A stretch of 64,000 nucleotides of DNA from Castanea sativa (taxonomy: Eukaryota; Streptophyta; Magnoliopsida; Fagales; Fagaceae): assembly GCF_040712315.1 (NCBI RefSeq), contig NC_134014.1:9580244-9644243 (forward strand), written 5' to 3'. A model generated the notes under the pieces. That model saw only the letters and a list, made by a program, of their open reading frames with translations, had not been told where the DNA came from and made no database searches. The translations under genes were made by a program, and so were the position numbers. Each line of letters begins with the position of its first letter. The stretch's first letter is position 1. Positions 46,004-57,425 of the stretch are shown piece by piece.

Positions 46004-47308
46004 ATGCTGGACCGGTTTTTGGGACCAAGACGAGTCCGTCAGATCCAACGCGTGGCTCGAAACAGCACCGTTAGGTTCCTCTGCTTATTATTCATTGTAG
46101 TCATTGTCCTACGTGGCACTATCGGAGCCGCTAAATTTGGAACCACCCCAGAGCAAAACTTCAACGAGATAAGCGGATGCTGCGTGAAGCCCTATCGCGT
46201 CCTCCAAAAGGCCCAACCCGACTCCGATTCCGAAAACTCCAAAATATTGGTAGTTGAAGAACCCGAAAGAAAACCCGACCGGGACAAACCCTATAGTCTT
46301 GGCCCAAAAATCTCTGATTGGGACAAACAAAGATCCGAGTGGTTGAAAAGTAACCCGCATTTCCCAAACTATATCGAGCCGAATAAATCCTGAGTCTTGC
46401 TTATTGCCGGTTCATCTCCGAAACCTTGCAAAAACTCGGTCGGTGACCATTACCTTTTGAAATCAATCAAGAATAAGATCGATTACTGTAGGTTGCACAG
46501 GATCGAGGTCTTCTACAACATGGTGCTTTTCGACACCAAGATGACCGGTTTTTAGGTGAAACTTCCATTGATTTGGAAACTTTTGCTTTCTCACCCCTAA
46601 ATCGAGTTTCTATGGTGGATGGACAGTGATGCGATGTTTACAAACATGGCTTTTGAAATTCCATGGGAGAGGTACAAAGATCACAACTTTGTGATGCACA
46701 GTTGGAACGAACTGGTTTACCATCACAAAAATTGGATCGGGTTGAATACCAGTTCGTTTTTGCTACGGAATTCCGATGGGCGTTGGATATTCTTGATGCT
46801 TGGGCTCCGATGGGTCCAAAAGGGAAGATCTGAGACGAAGCAGGTAAAGTCTTGGCCCGAGAACTAAGAGATCGGCCAGTTTTTGAAGCGGATGATCAGT
46901 TAGCAATGGTGTATATGCTGGTGAAAGAAAGAGAGAAATAGGGGGAGCAAAGTGTAGTTAGAAAGCGCGTATTATCTTCACGGTGGGCGATTTTGGTGGA
47001 TGGGTATGAGGGGATGATGAAGAATTATCATCCTGGATTGGGTGACCATAGGTGGCCTTTGGTCACTCATTTTGAAGGGTGTAAGCCTTGTGCGAAGTTT
47101 GCGGATTATCTAGTGGAGAGTTGTTTGAGACAAATGGATAGAGCTTTTAATTTTGGGGATAATCAGATTTTGAAAATGTATAGGCTTGAGCACAAGAATT
47201 TGGGTAGTATGAGAGTGAAGAGAGTGAGGAATGAGACTAGCAATCCACTTGGAAGTGAAAGATGATCTTGGTTTGCTTCACACTTCTAAGGTATCAACGT
47301 CTTCTTGA
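46004..47308 (+). pseudogene. XXT1/XXT2-type xylosyltransferase pseudogene
   Basis: Aligns with the whole gene at 11820-13181, from MLDRFLGPRRVRQIQRVARN to the C-terminus. Damage: a gap of about a dozen residues in the stem; TGA at 46391-46393 (Arg codon in the intact gene); TAG near 46552 (Trp); TAA near 46598 (Glu); a one-base deletion near 46775; TGA near 46829; TAG and an extra base near 46938; a small deletion at about 46984; and an extra base near 47252. The DxD box (WWMDSDAMF, near 46610-46640) is still readable. With this number of lesions it cannot make an enzyme. It arose by the segmental duplication, not by retroposition: the flanks are duplicated too. Confidence 0.95.
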
Positions 47309-47898
47309 TCATGATTATGAGTTTAATTAGCTTAAATTGTTTACTATTGCCTGTAAATAGAAGGCTTCATTTGACAAGAAAAGAGTCATTGACCATCTAA
47401 CATCCAAGACAAATTTGTATTTTCAAATAATAGTAAAGCAATGTAGGTAAGTAGTCCCGTAGGCAAATCGATTCATGCTTGTAGGCACATGAACTAGGAG
47501 TAGGCTTTTGTAGTTTGTAGGTTTGTAAGTTCTATTTTTCATTTATGTTCTTATTAATTAAGTGAGTTGTAATCATTCATATTTCTTGCTTCATCATTTG
47601 TGCACTTGAATTTTCTTTTCCTTATCACTAACTTGTGTATTTCGCAATGAGGTCCTATTAAGTTAGGCATTACCGAACCCATATATCCTTTCTTGCGAAG
47701 TTGAATAAATATTCTTGAGCGATTCTTTATCACCTCGAGCAGTAAAATCTGATTTGTAATCAAACAAGAGGTAAGTCAACGTGTTTTGGTATAAAATGAT
47801 GAAGGGCGTTGAATAAGGGTGTGTATATGTTACAAAGATGAGAAATTAATGATTCTAAAGTCACCCACAAGGACATGAGATTGACTTTATAGATACAC

Positions 47899-47930
<32 letters not shown>

Positions 47931-48184
47931 TATTTGAGGTAGCAGCATTTATAGATACACATGATGATGAAGATGAAGAATTTTTGAGTTAGCAGCATCA
48001 GAGAATATTGATAGTGAGGAGATGTTACTTGTGAGCTAACATGCCTTCCCTTGCTTTACTTGGCAAATCTTGAATTGATTTTCAGATCATGGTAAATAGT
48101 AATCGATAGCTTTCCAGTTTTCTCTAATTCAAGATATGTATTTGCATATAATTTCTAGGAATGAAATGTAAGTACCAAATCTTA
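47309..48184. other. 3' flank of XXT pseudogene, duplicated unit 2
   Basis: No gene. It matches 13200-14172 in blocks. A (GAT)n microsatellite at about 47900-47929 is expanded relative to unit 1 (13953-13963). Confidence 0.7.
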
Positions 48185-48937
48185 GGAGAAAAAGGGCAAA
48201 TGCCCATTTCGCACAAAAAAAATAGGCAAATGCCCCATTTCCCAAACTAATTAGGGAAATGCCCCTCTTTTGTAACTCGATTTTTAAAAAATCGAGTTTC
48301 AATGTAAAACTCAATTTGTGGACAATCAAGTTATAGGGCGATCAAACTAAAAAAAAAAAAAAATTGCATGGAACTCGAGTTCCATAAAAAACGCTACTGT
48401 AGGCCTCCATAAAACGCAACTATAGGTAAAACTTAAAATAAAATAAAATAAAATAATTGCATGGAACTCGAGTTCCATAAGAACACCACTATAGGCCTCC
48501 ATGAAACACAACTATAGGTAAAACTTTTAAAAAAAAATTGCATGGAACTCGAGTTCAGGAAGCTCGAGTTCCATAAAAAAACCACTATAGGGCTCCCTAT
48601 GGAGTGATTAGACTTAAGAAAAAACTTGCATATTTAAAAACACTACTATAGGGATCTAAAACGCCACTATAGGGCTTCCTAATGGAGCGATCAAACTTAA
48701 GAAAAAACTTGCTTGTTTTAATACGCCACTATAGGGCTTTAAAAAATTGCGTGGAACTCAAGTTCATGGAGCTCGAGTTTAAGCAAATTTTTTTTTTTTA
48801 ATTTTTAGTTTGTTATAACTCGATTGTCCAAAAATCGAGTTTCAAAAAAGGGACATTTTCTTAATTAGTTTTAGAAATGAGGCATTTGCCTTTTTTTTTT
48901 TTTTTTTGCGCGACATGGGCATTTGCCCATTTTCGCC
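48185..48937. mobile_element. 753-bp MULE-like element with known empty site
   Basis: Inverted ends GGAGAAAAAGGGCAAATGCC and its near-inverse GGGCATTTGCCCATTTTCGCC. The flanking CCAAATCTTA (48175-48184 and 48938-48947) is present only once in the paralogous site of unit 1 (14173-14182), so it is the target duplication (9 or 10 bp, as for MULEs). The interior has repeated GGAACTCGAGTTCC palindromes (48370-48383, 48463-48476, about 48544) and CACTATAGG words. No coding capacity. Confidence 0.85.
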
Positions 48938-48947
48938 CCAAATCTTA

Positions 48948-49260
48948 AGATTTGTTCTTTGGGGGATTTATCACCTTTGCATTTTAATCTAATGGAAAAG
49001 GACTTTCTTCTAGTCATTGTATCTCATAACACAAAGTTGCAAACAACATTTAAGTTTGGTTAGGGAAATTGCAACGTGAACACATCAATGTAGTTCAGCT
49101 GTATTTGTTGCTGCTGCTTTCGAAATCTTATCAGTGCTGAATGGAATTAACGTGACAAAGGAATTGAAGCTCATAGAGCCATATGCCCTATTTTTCTTGT
49201 AATATGTTGATGAATATTGGTTAGGTATAGCTAGAGATGGTACAGTCAGCACTTAAAATT
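48948..49260. repeat. Duplicated unit 2 between two insertions
   Basis: Matches 14183-14500 of unit 1, including AAGATTTGTTCTTTGGG and the block GGGAAATTGCAACATGAAC (here with GTGAAC). No gene. Confidence 0.75.
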
Positions 49261-49661
49261 AGGAACAAAGTTTCTCTCCAAACTAGTTTGGAAAGAAACC
49301 CTTCAAACTTATCATATATCTTTTTTTTAGGTGTGAATTTTGAAAATCTAACCGTTGAATTTCATGTTCCTTATGTTCTTAACATGTATATCAAATTTCG
49401 TCCAAATTGGATTTTATTTACTATTTGATCAATGAACTTATTTTTTATACACAATTTTAGATTACAAAAACTTGAAATTTTAACATTTGTTTGATGACAT
49501 AGCAATTGATTTTTGATTTTCTTGAAATTTTGTAAGCATGAATAATATAATAAGAACATGCAATCCAACGGTTAGATTTTCAAATTTCACACTCAATATA
49601 AAAATATTTAATAAATTTAAAGAGTTTCTCTCCAAACTAGTTTGGAGAGAAATTTTTTCCT
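49261..49661. mobile_element. 401-bp TIR element with palindromic ends, specific to unit 2
   Basis: Ends AGGAACAAAGTTTCTCTCC and GGAGAGAAATTTTTTCCT are inverted copies. Each end contains the palindrome TCCAAACTAGTTTGGA. The flanking AAAATT is present on both sides (49255-49260 and 49662-49667) and once in the empty site of unit 1 (near 14502). Class unknown; non-coding. Confidence 0.7.
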
Positions 49662-49816
49662 AAAATTATAATTAGCTTACTGTGTCTATGCTTCCATTTG
49701 GAGAATGTGGAAATAGATTACTCAAGTTGTTTGGAGAGAAATTTTTTCCTAAAATTATAATTAGCTTACTGTGTCTATGCTTCCATTTGGAGAATGTGGA
49801 AATAGATTACTCAAGT
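49641..49816. repeat. 89-bp tandem duplication overlapping the element's right end
   Basis: The unit starting TTTGGAGAGAAATTTTTTCC at 49641 is repeated almost perfectly at 49730. It includes the last 21 bases of the preceding TIR element, so it is younger than that insertion. Confidence 0.9.
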
Positions 49817-51165
49817 TTGTAGCTGCTTTCAATTTTAACAGCTGGATTATACCTCCTTTGTACTAAATTACTGTTAAATCAGGGGCGGCGCTACGTTGAA
49901 GGCCAGGGCTCAATTGACTTGGGAGAAATTTATATATAATATATATATATATTTTACATTTGTTTTGGCCCCTACAATAAAAATTTGCACACTCTGATCC
50001 TATTTTATTTAAGCGCCAGCTGAATTTAGCTTCTAAACTCTGAAATGAAAAATAAATAAATAAATAAAAAGAAGCAAGTCCAACGTAAATTTTTTGATCT
50101 TAGATCTAAAAAATAAAAGCCCATAATCTATCGAATTAAAAAAAAATCATTAAAAAAAGAAGCCAAACCAAACCTTGAGTGCAGAACGCACTGCTCCCTC
50201 ACTATGCCCTCCTCTTTTTTTTCTTTTTTTTTTTTGGGGCTGAATCACTATGCCCTCCTCACTTTCATGTGTGTTTATTAGTTTAAACTTTATAGTGTTT
50301 TGATAAACTTAGCCCGTTTGTTTACGCTGTTTAAATAACAAAAACGGTTATTTTTGGACACTACAATACATATTGTCACGCACTTTCTGTTAGTACCTAT
50401 ATTTTTACAAAACTTGCGGAGGTAACTGGTCACAGTGTTTTGATAAAAAGCTTTTGAGTTTTGAGTTTTTGTCTTTTGAGTCTTTGACGGTCAGTCTCTA
50501 TGTGTGTGTTTACTGTTTGTATTGTTATGTGTTTTTTGAGTGGGTTAGTCAGTTGGGAGCATTAACACTAAAAGACAACGAAAGTGTGAAACAATTAAAC
50601 AATTAGTCACTTCGTCAGTGGGGCCGTGCGACATAAACTAATAAATTAAATTAAAGAATCGTAAAGAAAATACAAAAATTTGCCCAAAAATGTCTTGTGA
50701 ATTAAATAAAAGAATTGTAAAGGGTAAAAGACAAAAACTAATAAATTATAGTATTCTAAACAATAATAATTAATATGTTTATTATATTTAGAAGTAATAG
50801 ATGATTTTTAAATTTTAATTTTAGCAATAGCAATTAATATGTTTATTATATTAAAAATATATATATCAAATGAACTTTATAGTTTATTTTTTATTCTTTT
50901 GCTATTATTATTGACAAATTTGTAATAACGAACGAGAGATCAGTGAATTTAGTTGTGTACATTAAAAAAAATATAGCTAGTAAGATTAATAATAAAATTA
51001 TCATGCAATGATTTTAAAATATAAAACCTTAAAAGGCAATTATAAAACTTATATATTTGAGTTTTTTTTTTTAATATCATTATATTTAAGTTTTTTTTTA
51101 TTTTAAATTTTATATAATTTATATTTCTTATTGATTCTCTAGAAAAATCTTGAAACCGCTATTGT
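49817..51165. mobile_element. Unit-2-specific segment with GGGGCGG-type start; probable decayed DNA transposon
   Basis: From about 49878 (CAGGGGCGGCGCTACG) to about 51165 (TCTTGAAACCGCTATTG) there is no counterpart in unit 1. Its last 100 bp resemble 19690-19795, which shows it belongs to a dispersed family. The interior is very AT-rich and non-coding. Class uncertain. Confidence 0.4.
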
Positions 51166-52400
51166 AATAAACTTATACAGATAGTCTATTGTTTTCTCAT
51201 ACATATAGAGAAGCAGCTTTTGTCATTAAGCGGGCTAAATTAAAAGTTGATAGGGAGCATTTTATCAAACAAAGCCCAAACTATATTTTAAGGGAAAGTA
51301 AACTAAGGCGGGTCTCTAAAGTAGCTAGAATGTGAGAAATGATGTCAAAAGACTCAGACTTGAATTGGCAAAATCATACAACGACAATCAACTCCCAAAA
51401 TTGACATAATGATAATGGTAACATTATCGTTATTATTATTATTATTTTTTTCATGTGGGATGTTTTTGTTTCGAACATGGGAACAGAATACATGTTTAGA
51501 CAAAAATGCTTGCTGCATAGCTTATAAGAAAAATCGAATGGCATAGGATTCCAATCGCCCTCCATGCAAGTTTAGATCGAGTTTTTCAGCAAATTCCTAT
51601 TGCAAATATGATTTTATCTTTCAATTTTGCAACCAAGCGTATTGAGACAACATAATCTTTAACTAAAATCAAGGCATTGGATGATCGTCAATCATTGCCA
51701 ATGGAATCTCCAAAGCAATATTTAGGAATTCTCTTGTAATTTAAATACCTGCACCTCCAAAGCAATTTGATAGTATATAAGAGTTCTCTTGTAATCCAAA
51801 TTCCTCCAAAGCAATAGGATGCAATAACATTTGAATTTATAATGTCTTTAGACTTATGGCCTAAGGGTTCATTTCATGATAACATGATGAATAATCTTTA
51901 ATATTTACCATCAAATCAATAAATCAATGATTCTTTTTTAGTACATCCAATGACAGCAAATTTAATCTGTTAAGTAGTGCCCGCTAGTGTCCATTATTAA
52001 ATGTAGATAAGAGTATTGGTCAAAATTTTCAATTACACATTTATCAGTCCACATGAACCTCTAGGAGATTATGATGACTAAAAATGATGTGATTGGCAAA
52101 GTTGATGTCTATGCAAGATAAAAAAGTGTAGGTTGATGAGATTAAGATTGGTGTGACTTGACAAAGTTGCTGTCATGAAGGTGCAAACTGTGAGGAGGAA
52201 AGAGGTGTATAGAACAATGAAAATGAATGTGCGGGTGAGTGGAAGGTTAGTGCGATAGGAGTGAAGGGCTATTGATTTGGTCAAATGCGAGTTTAATTAG
52301 AACTAAATTGAAGAATGGACTCGCGAAGGTTAAAATGAGTGGAAGAAGCTATGCTAGTGATTTGAAGTTAAGATTTCAACAATAAGGAGAATGGTTTCAT
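51166..52400. repeat. Segmental duplication, right part, copy 2
   Basis: Counterpart of about 15580-17530 and 18715-18990: ATAAACTTATACAGATAGTC, AAATTCCTATTGCAAATATG, GTGAGTGGAAGGTTAGTG and GTTAAGATTTCAACAATAAGG. No gene. Confidence 0.75.
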
Positions 52401-52949
52401 ATAAGTAATGCTACAAGTACAACTATTTTATAACATTTTTCAAAATAGTTGAATAGACTAGTTTTTATTTGTTTTCATTTGAATCTACCTTTAACATCAC
52501 ATTTTTAACCTACAATTAACAACTTATTACCTCGATAGTTGTGAAATTCTGTGTTTCTAAATTTATTATCTTTGAATCATATAGGAGAAGATTGCTATGA
52601 ATGTAGAAATTGTCAAATGTGAATAGTATATATTCAATATGTATATCTAACTCTTTATATTGTGAGAAAAAGGTTTAGCATAACCTCATTCTATATCTAC
52701 TTAATCAAAGTCTGTTAACTTTCTTTCAAGTTTTTTTCACCCAAAAAAAAAAAAAAATCTTTCAAGTTTCAAACATAAAACTCTTTTATCTCAAAAAAAA
52801 AAAACATAAAACTCTTTAAATTATAAATAAATACCATTCCATTTTTTCTTAATTTGTGCCGGGGGGGGGGGGGTGTTATTTTAATTAAAACTTGTACAAA
52901 AGAGAAAACAATAGCAAATTTCAATATATTTTTACCCTTATTCCTCTCT
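52401..52949. other. AT-rich spacer, no gene seen
   Basis: Includes poly-A runs and a G run at about 52861-52873. Confidence 0.55.
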
Positions 52950-54000
52950 TATAAACCTTTCAGCCGTAAAGCAATCCAATGGTGAATGGTGTTTAATAGC
53001 ATTGATGCAACAAATAGAAAATTTTGGTGGAAGGCAAGTCCAAGAAGGTAAGCATTTTGCTTTTAAACATTGGGACATGCTTTGTCTACTAATAAAACAT
53101 GGAAGACTCGTCCTTTGTAGATGCAAAGACTTTTTTTTGGCAATATTTACAAAGGTAGTTTGGAAAGTTGCCACAAATCACAATGGCCTATGAGTTAGGT
53201 TATTAAGAAGCAGTTCTAACTTTTAATATATATATTTTAGTTATGAAGAACCAAATATCAAATCAGGGACAACTTGCTTGAGGGGATAAGTCCAAAAATG
53301 CCTCTGAATAGAGAAAGCTAAAAATTCAGTTAAAGTAGGGAACTTGTTTTCTAGTTGGAGATGGATTAAGCATTAATGCTTGAGAGGAGCCTTGGGCACC
53401 TTGGCTTAGGATTTTAAACCAAAACTGAAGCGGGGATTGGTAGAAAGAAATTCATTATTAATTTGTGGCAAATCCTGATTAATCCAACATCAAAATTATG
53501 GAATAAAGTGAAGCTCAAAGAGGTGTTCAATGAGGAATCTGTTCAGCCCATGCTTAGACTTACTTCACCCTGACTTCAAAACCAGCATGTCATGGAGTGA
53601 ATGAATCAAGGGCATCGATTTAACCAAGATGGGCATGAGTGATGGGCTACACTTATGGAGGAAGCTGTGGCAAGTAATAATCCACGAAAACTTCAAAGTT
53701 TTGTTATGTATAATTGCTATGGATATCTTGCCAAAGCTTAGTGAATTATGGGAGGTCATTGTACAAAAAGCAAGAAACATCAAATGCTTAAACCCTTCGG
53801 AGATTTGAGCCAAATTTAGTAAGGCTTAGTAAGAATACGTAAAGGTATCAAAGATTAATACTTAGACAAAGTCAGTGAAACCTAATACAAAATGGCTGAT
53901 GCCACCTATGGGAATTTATCAGTTAAATTGTGATGCAGTCCAGCGGCAGCTTAATACATTTGGCCATTTGGGGGCTAAGGCGAAAAATGAAATTGAGACA
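52950..54000 (+). pseudogene. Remnant of an L1-type LINE (RT end, zinc domain, RNase H)
   Basis: Degenerate plus-strand readings in the order of plant L1 ORF2: NRKFWWKASPRR (about 53014-53050) and KVVWKVATNHNGL (about 53150-53190) from the RT C-terminus; then LWNKVKLKEVFNEESVQ (about 53500-53545), typical of the zf-RVT region; then KWLMPPMGIYQLNCDAV (about 53890-53940), the start of an RVT_3 RNase H. Every part is interrupted by stops or frameshifts. No complete domain remains. Confidence 0.7.
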
Positions 54001-54997
54001 TTTTATATATTTAAATATGACTTAAAACAATTAAATTTTATTGAAATTTTATTATCTTATTTTAAATGCAAAGTTATTACTAATTGATATGAACTATGTA
54101 GAATTTTTTTTTATAGAAAGTCTATAGACACAAAAAAATTTGACAAAACTTTTCATACTTATTGATGTGATAGAATGATAGTGGTAAGTAAAAAAGTGAT
54201 GTTAGTGGTGGATTTAGGTGAAAACTAGTAAAAATTTGATAACTCAATTATTGTGAAAAATGTTGTGTTTCTTTTTTGTGTATTGTTTTTTTTTTTTTGT
54301 TGAGAATTGCTACATTCACAATAGAACCCATCACTTAAATTTTTTTTTGCCATCAATAACAGCCCGTAATAACCTGCTACTTAAGATTTGTAGTAAAAGT
54401 GTTGTGAAATTTTTTGTAAAAGTAGCATTTTATCTATTTTTTATTTTTTTTCATTTGATAAAATTATTATTTTATTTATTGGCTAATATTTGGGATTAAT
54501 TAAATTAAAATTTGTAGCATTTTTTATATTTAGGGTCTTAGGCGATTACATCAATTGCATTTTGTTTTAAGCCAGTACTGATGCAGCCTTATAAACAAAT
54601 AAAACAATAGAGCATTATGGATATGGAGAACATTAAGTTTCTTTCTTTTTTTTTTTCTTTTCTTTTTTAGAGAATTTCAACCTATGGCATCCGCTCTTTA
54701 TTATCAGACCAAGATACTAATTAGTTTTTGGTGTAAGCGGGATTGAACCCCAAATCTCTTATTCAACTATCAGATTTTACCAGTTGAGCTAACTGGAACC
54801 CATAACATTAAGTTTCTTTCAATTGAATTTAATTTTTGTTTGGCAAGTAGATTTGCTAATGGAGCTACCCATTGGCTTGGCAAGGGGGCTTTAAAAATGA
54901 GTGTGTTTTGAAGTTCTGATCATTTTTTCCCCCATAAAAGCTTTTGAAGCTGGCTGGGCAAATTTTTGTAAAAGCTTTTGTTTTTCAGCAAACAAAA

Positions 54998-55048
<51 letters not shown>

Positions 55049-55471
55049 AAAAGGATGGTATTAGTACTACACAAACAAGTAGGCGAACAAATATCCTAAA
55101 AAAAAAATGGGCAAACAATTATTTTGATTTTTGAAAAATGTATTTTTCTCATATGATTTTGGAAACTGAAAAGGTAAGAATTCTCAGTAAATAAAAAAGA
55201 AGTCATAGATAACACATGCTGTCAATCCGATCAACTAAAATCTGATGATGTATCACGTTTCTTTTCTTATTATATGCTACTAGTACAGTTGAGCTGATGT
55301 TAAAATACGGGCCATACGGCTAACAGAAGGCAGTTTTGTACGTGTTTTTGTCTCGACGTAAAAAGGATGTACAAATTGTCCCAACACATGTCTCTCTCTC
55401 TCTCACTCACACGTGTGTGCCCCACACACACACATATATATATATATATGTCTTTGCTCCTTAGGGCATAT

Positions 55472-55505
<34 letters not shown>

Positions 55506-55799
55506 ATTTTTTCATTAAAAAAAAATTAAATGATTTACTAATATATGTCCTTAGGACAGACATTAATTATCTATTTTTTAAAAAATTTTATGAAAAATTG
55601 AAAAAATTATTTAAAAAATTGATAATTTTTTCATTAATCCATAAGAAGTTTTCTGAAATAGTTTACTAATATATGCCTTAAAGGTATACATTAGTAACAC
55701 CCTATATATTTTACGTTTATTTATTTTTATTACTTTATATTAATTAATTAATTTTTTGGGCAAATAAATCTTCAAAAGTTACAACATTGCAAAATTAGG
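54001..55799. other. AT-rich stretch with microsatellites, no gene seen
   Basis: Contains (TA)n at about 55006-55043, (TC)n/(CA)n/(TA)n at about 55392-55450 and (TA)n at about 55478-55503, besides poly-T. Some text near 54105-54260 resembles the ACAACATTTT MITE family at 55951 but is too decayed to define. Confidence 0.55.
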
Positions 55800-56250
55800 A
55801 AATTATTTCACTACCATCTTGGCTAGTTTCCTGTTTTTCAGTTAAAACTACATTTAGCACTTTTAAAATGTATCAAGATAATGTTTTACTCCCATCTTGA
55901 AATAAGTATTGTTTTATTTTATTTTTGATGGGATGTATTGTTTTAGAGAAATGATATGTTTACAACATTTTCACAACATTTTTACAACAAATCTTAAATG
56001 GCAGGTTGTTACTTGTTGTTATTATTGGGGCAAAAAAGTAATCTTAGTATTTGATTCAAATTTGAACCAATAATAACTAACCACCTATGATTGTTGTGAA
56101 AATATTGTAGACTCATTATTTTATTGGATACCAGATAAGGTTACATCCCACAGCAAAATAAGGTTTCACCTGTCATTACGGCTAGTTTCCTGTTTTCAGT
56201 TAAAACTACATTTGGCACTTTTGAAATGTATAAAGATGGTAGTCTTTTTT
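55800..56250. repeat. Local direct repeat flanking a MITE
   Basis: CATCTTGGCTAGTTTCCTG through AAAACTACATTTAGCACTTTT (about 55814-55870) is repeated at about 56174-56230 with few differences. The MITE lies between the two copies. Confidence 0.7.
55951..56120. mobile_element. Small MITE with ACAACATTTTCACAAC-type ends
   Basis: Left end ATGATATGTTTACAACATTTT and right end, read inversely, AATGAGTCTACAATATTTTC, are imperfect inverted copies about 170 bp apart. Non-coding. Target duplication not resolved. Confidence 0.45.
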
Positions 56251-57153
56251 TAAAAAAAAATTTTTAGAATCAATAGAGGAGGTAGTTTATTGCCCTTAAA
56301 ATAAAAAGAATTTCATAACAACTTGTTTATAGTTTATTATTATAGTAGTCTATCGTAGAATCGTATTGACAAAATGAGATGCCATTACTTATTATACTCC
56401 TCAAAAAGGTAAGTAAAACGTCAAAAATCTTGTGATGTAATTGAAATTTTCTGCTAATTCTAACACATATATTCATGACTCAAAATTTTAAATCTTCTCC
56501 CTTAACAATTAAATAATAATTTAAAAAAACAATACAAATTTCATAAAATCTCATTTTTACATAATTTAAAAGAGGTAATTAATAGACAATCTGACCTCAA
56601 TCAAATTATTAAAAAAAATCACCTAAAATTGCACTTACTCATCATAATTTTTCTATTGATTGAGGCAATGAAATAGTTTAATTTTAATTTTTAAAATTAA
56701 TAAAAATTAGATTGCAGCCTTTTCAATTATCAAAAGCCAAATTCAAACTATCTATTTTCATAAACAAAATCATTACGAACAAAAAGAGCCAAAAAAAAAA
56801 GAGTACTATTTCAAATTCCATGTACAGAGTGGTACACCGAAGTCACAAAACCCTTCCCACTTCAGACTCACGTGTCAGCCAACAGTGATGTACACAACGC
56901 CCACTTCAAGCAACCAATCCCATCACGCTATGGGGCCCCACAATTAAATCAATCTTCAAAATCAAACGCATCAGATACTTTTATTCACAACTCAATCCAT
57001 CTCCAGTCTCCACCCAATCAAAACTCGAAACGTCATCGAATATACCAAAACCCACGTGTGAGCAAGATACACCCAAAAATCAACGACAACACAAATGAAG
57101 AGCGCGTTTAAAAACCCAATGGCACAATTGAAAATAGAAATACACACACACAG
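56251..57153 (+). promoter_or_regulatory. Upstream region of the PRMT4 gene with two G-boxes
   Basis: AT-rich up to about 56800. Then a GC-richer promoter-like stretch with two perfect CACGTG G-boxes (56869-56874 in TCACGTGTCAGC and 57053-57058 in CCCACGTGTGAG), the core bound by plant bZIP and bHLH factors. Whether they act is unknown. Confidence 0.4.
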
Positions 57154-57160
57154 TATAAAA
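57154..57160 (+). promoter_or_regulatory. TATA box of the PRMT4 gene
   Basis: TATAAAA in CAGTATAAAACCC. The leader then shows CT-rich sequence (TTTCTGTCTCTCTC at about 57187-57200) and a telo-box, AAACCCTAA (57257-57265), frequent in leaders of housekeeping plant genes. Distance to the ATG is about 266 bp. Confidence 0.55.
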
Positions 57161-57425
57161 CCCAAAGGCTTTAGCGTTTCTCAGCTTTCTGTCTCTCTCT
57201 TTGGGCTTTGGCGGCTCTCAAAAAATTTTCGAAGCTTTTGCTTTGCTCTCTCACTGAAACCCTAATTTTCTCTCGCAGAAGATAATTTTTTTTCACACAA
57301 AGAGACTTATTGAGACAAATATAAAGCTATAATTTCATATATATTTGTTTATATTTGAGAGATTTGGTTTTTGTTTGCATTGAAAATTGGAAATTTTTTG
57401 GACCTGAAGCTTGAAGAGAACGATA

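Noticed and set aside
52938..53193. Small overlapping frames on both strands near 53 kb as host genes
   Set aside because: The plus-strand text is a decayed LINE RT C-terminus; the minus-strand frame is its mirror.
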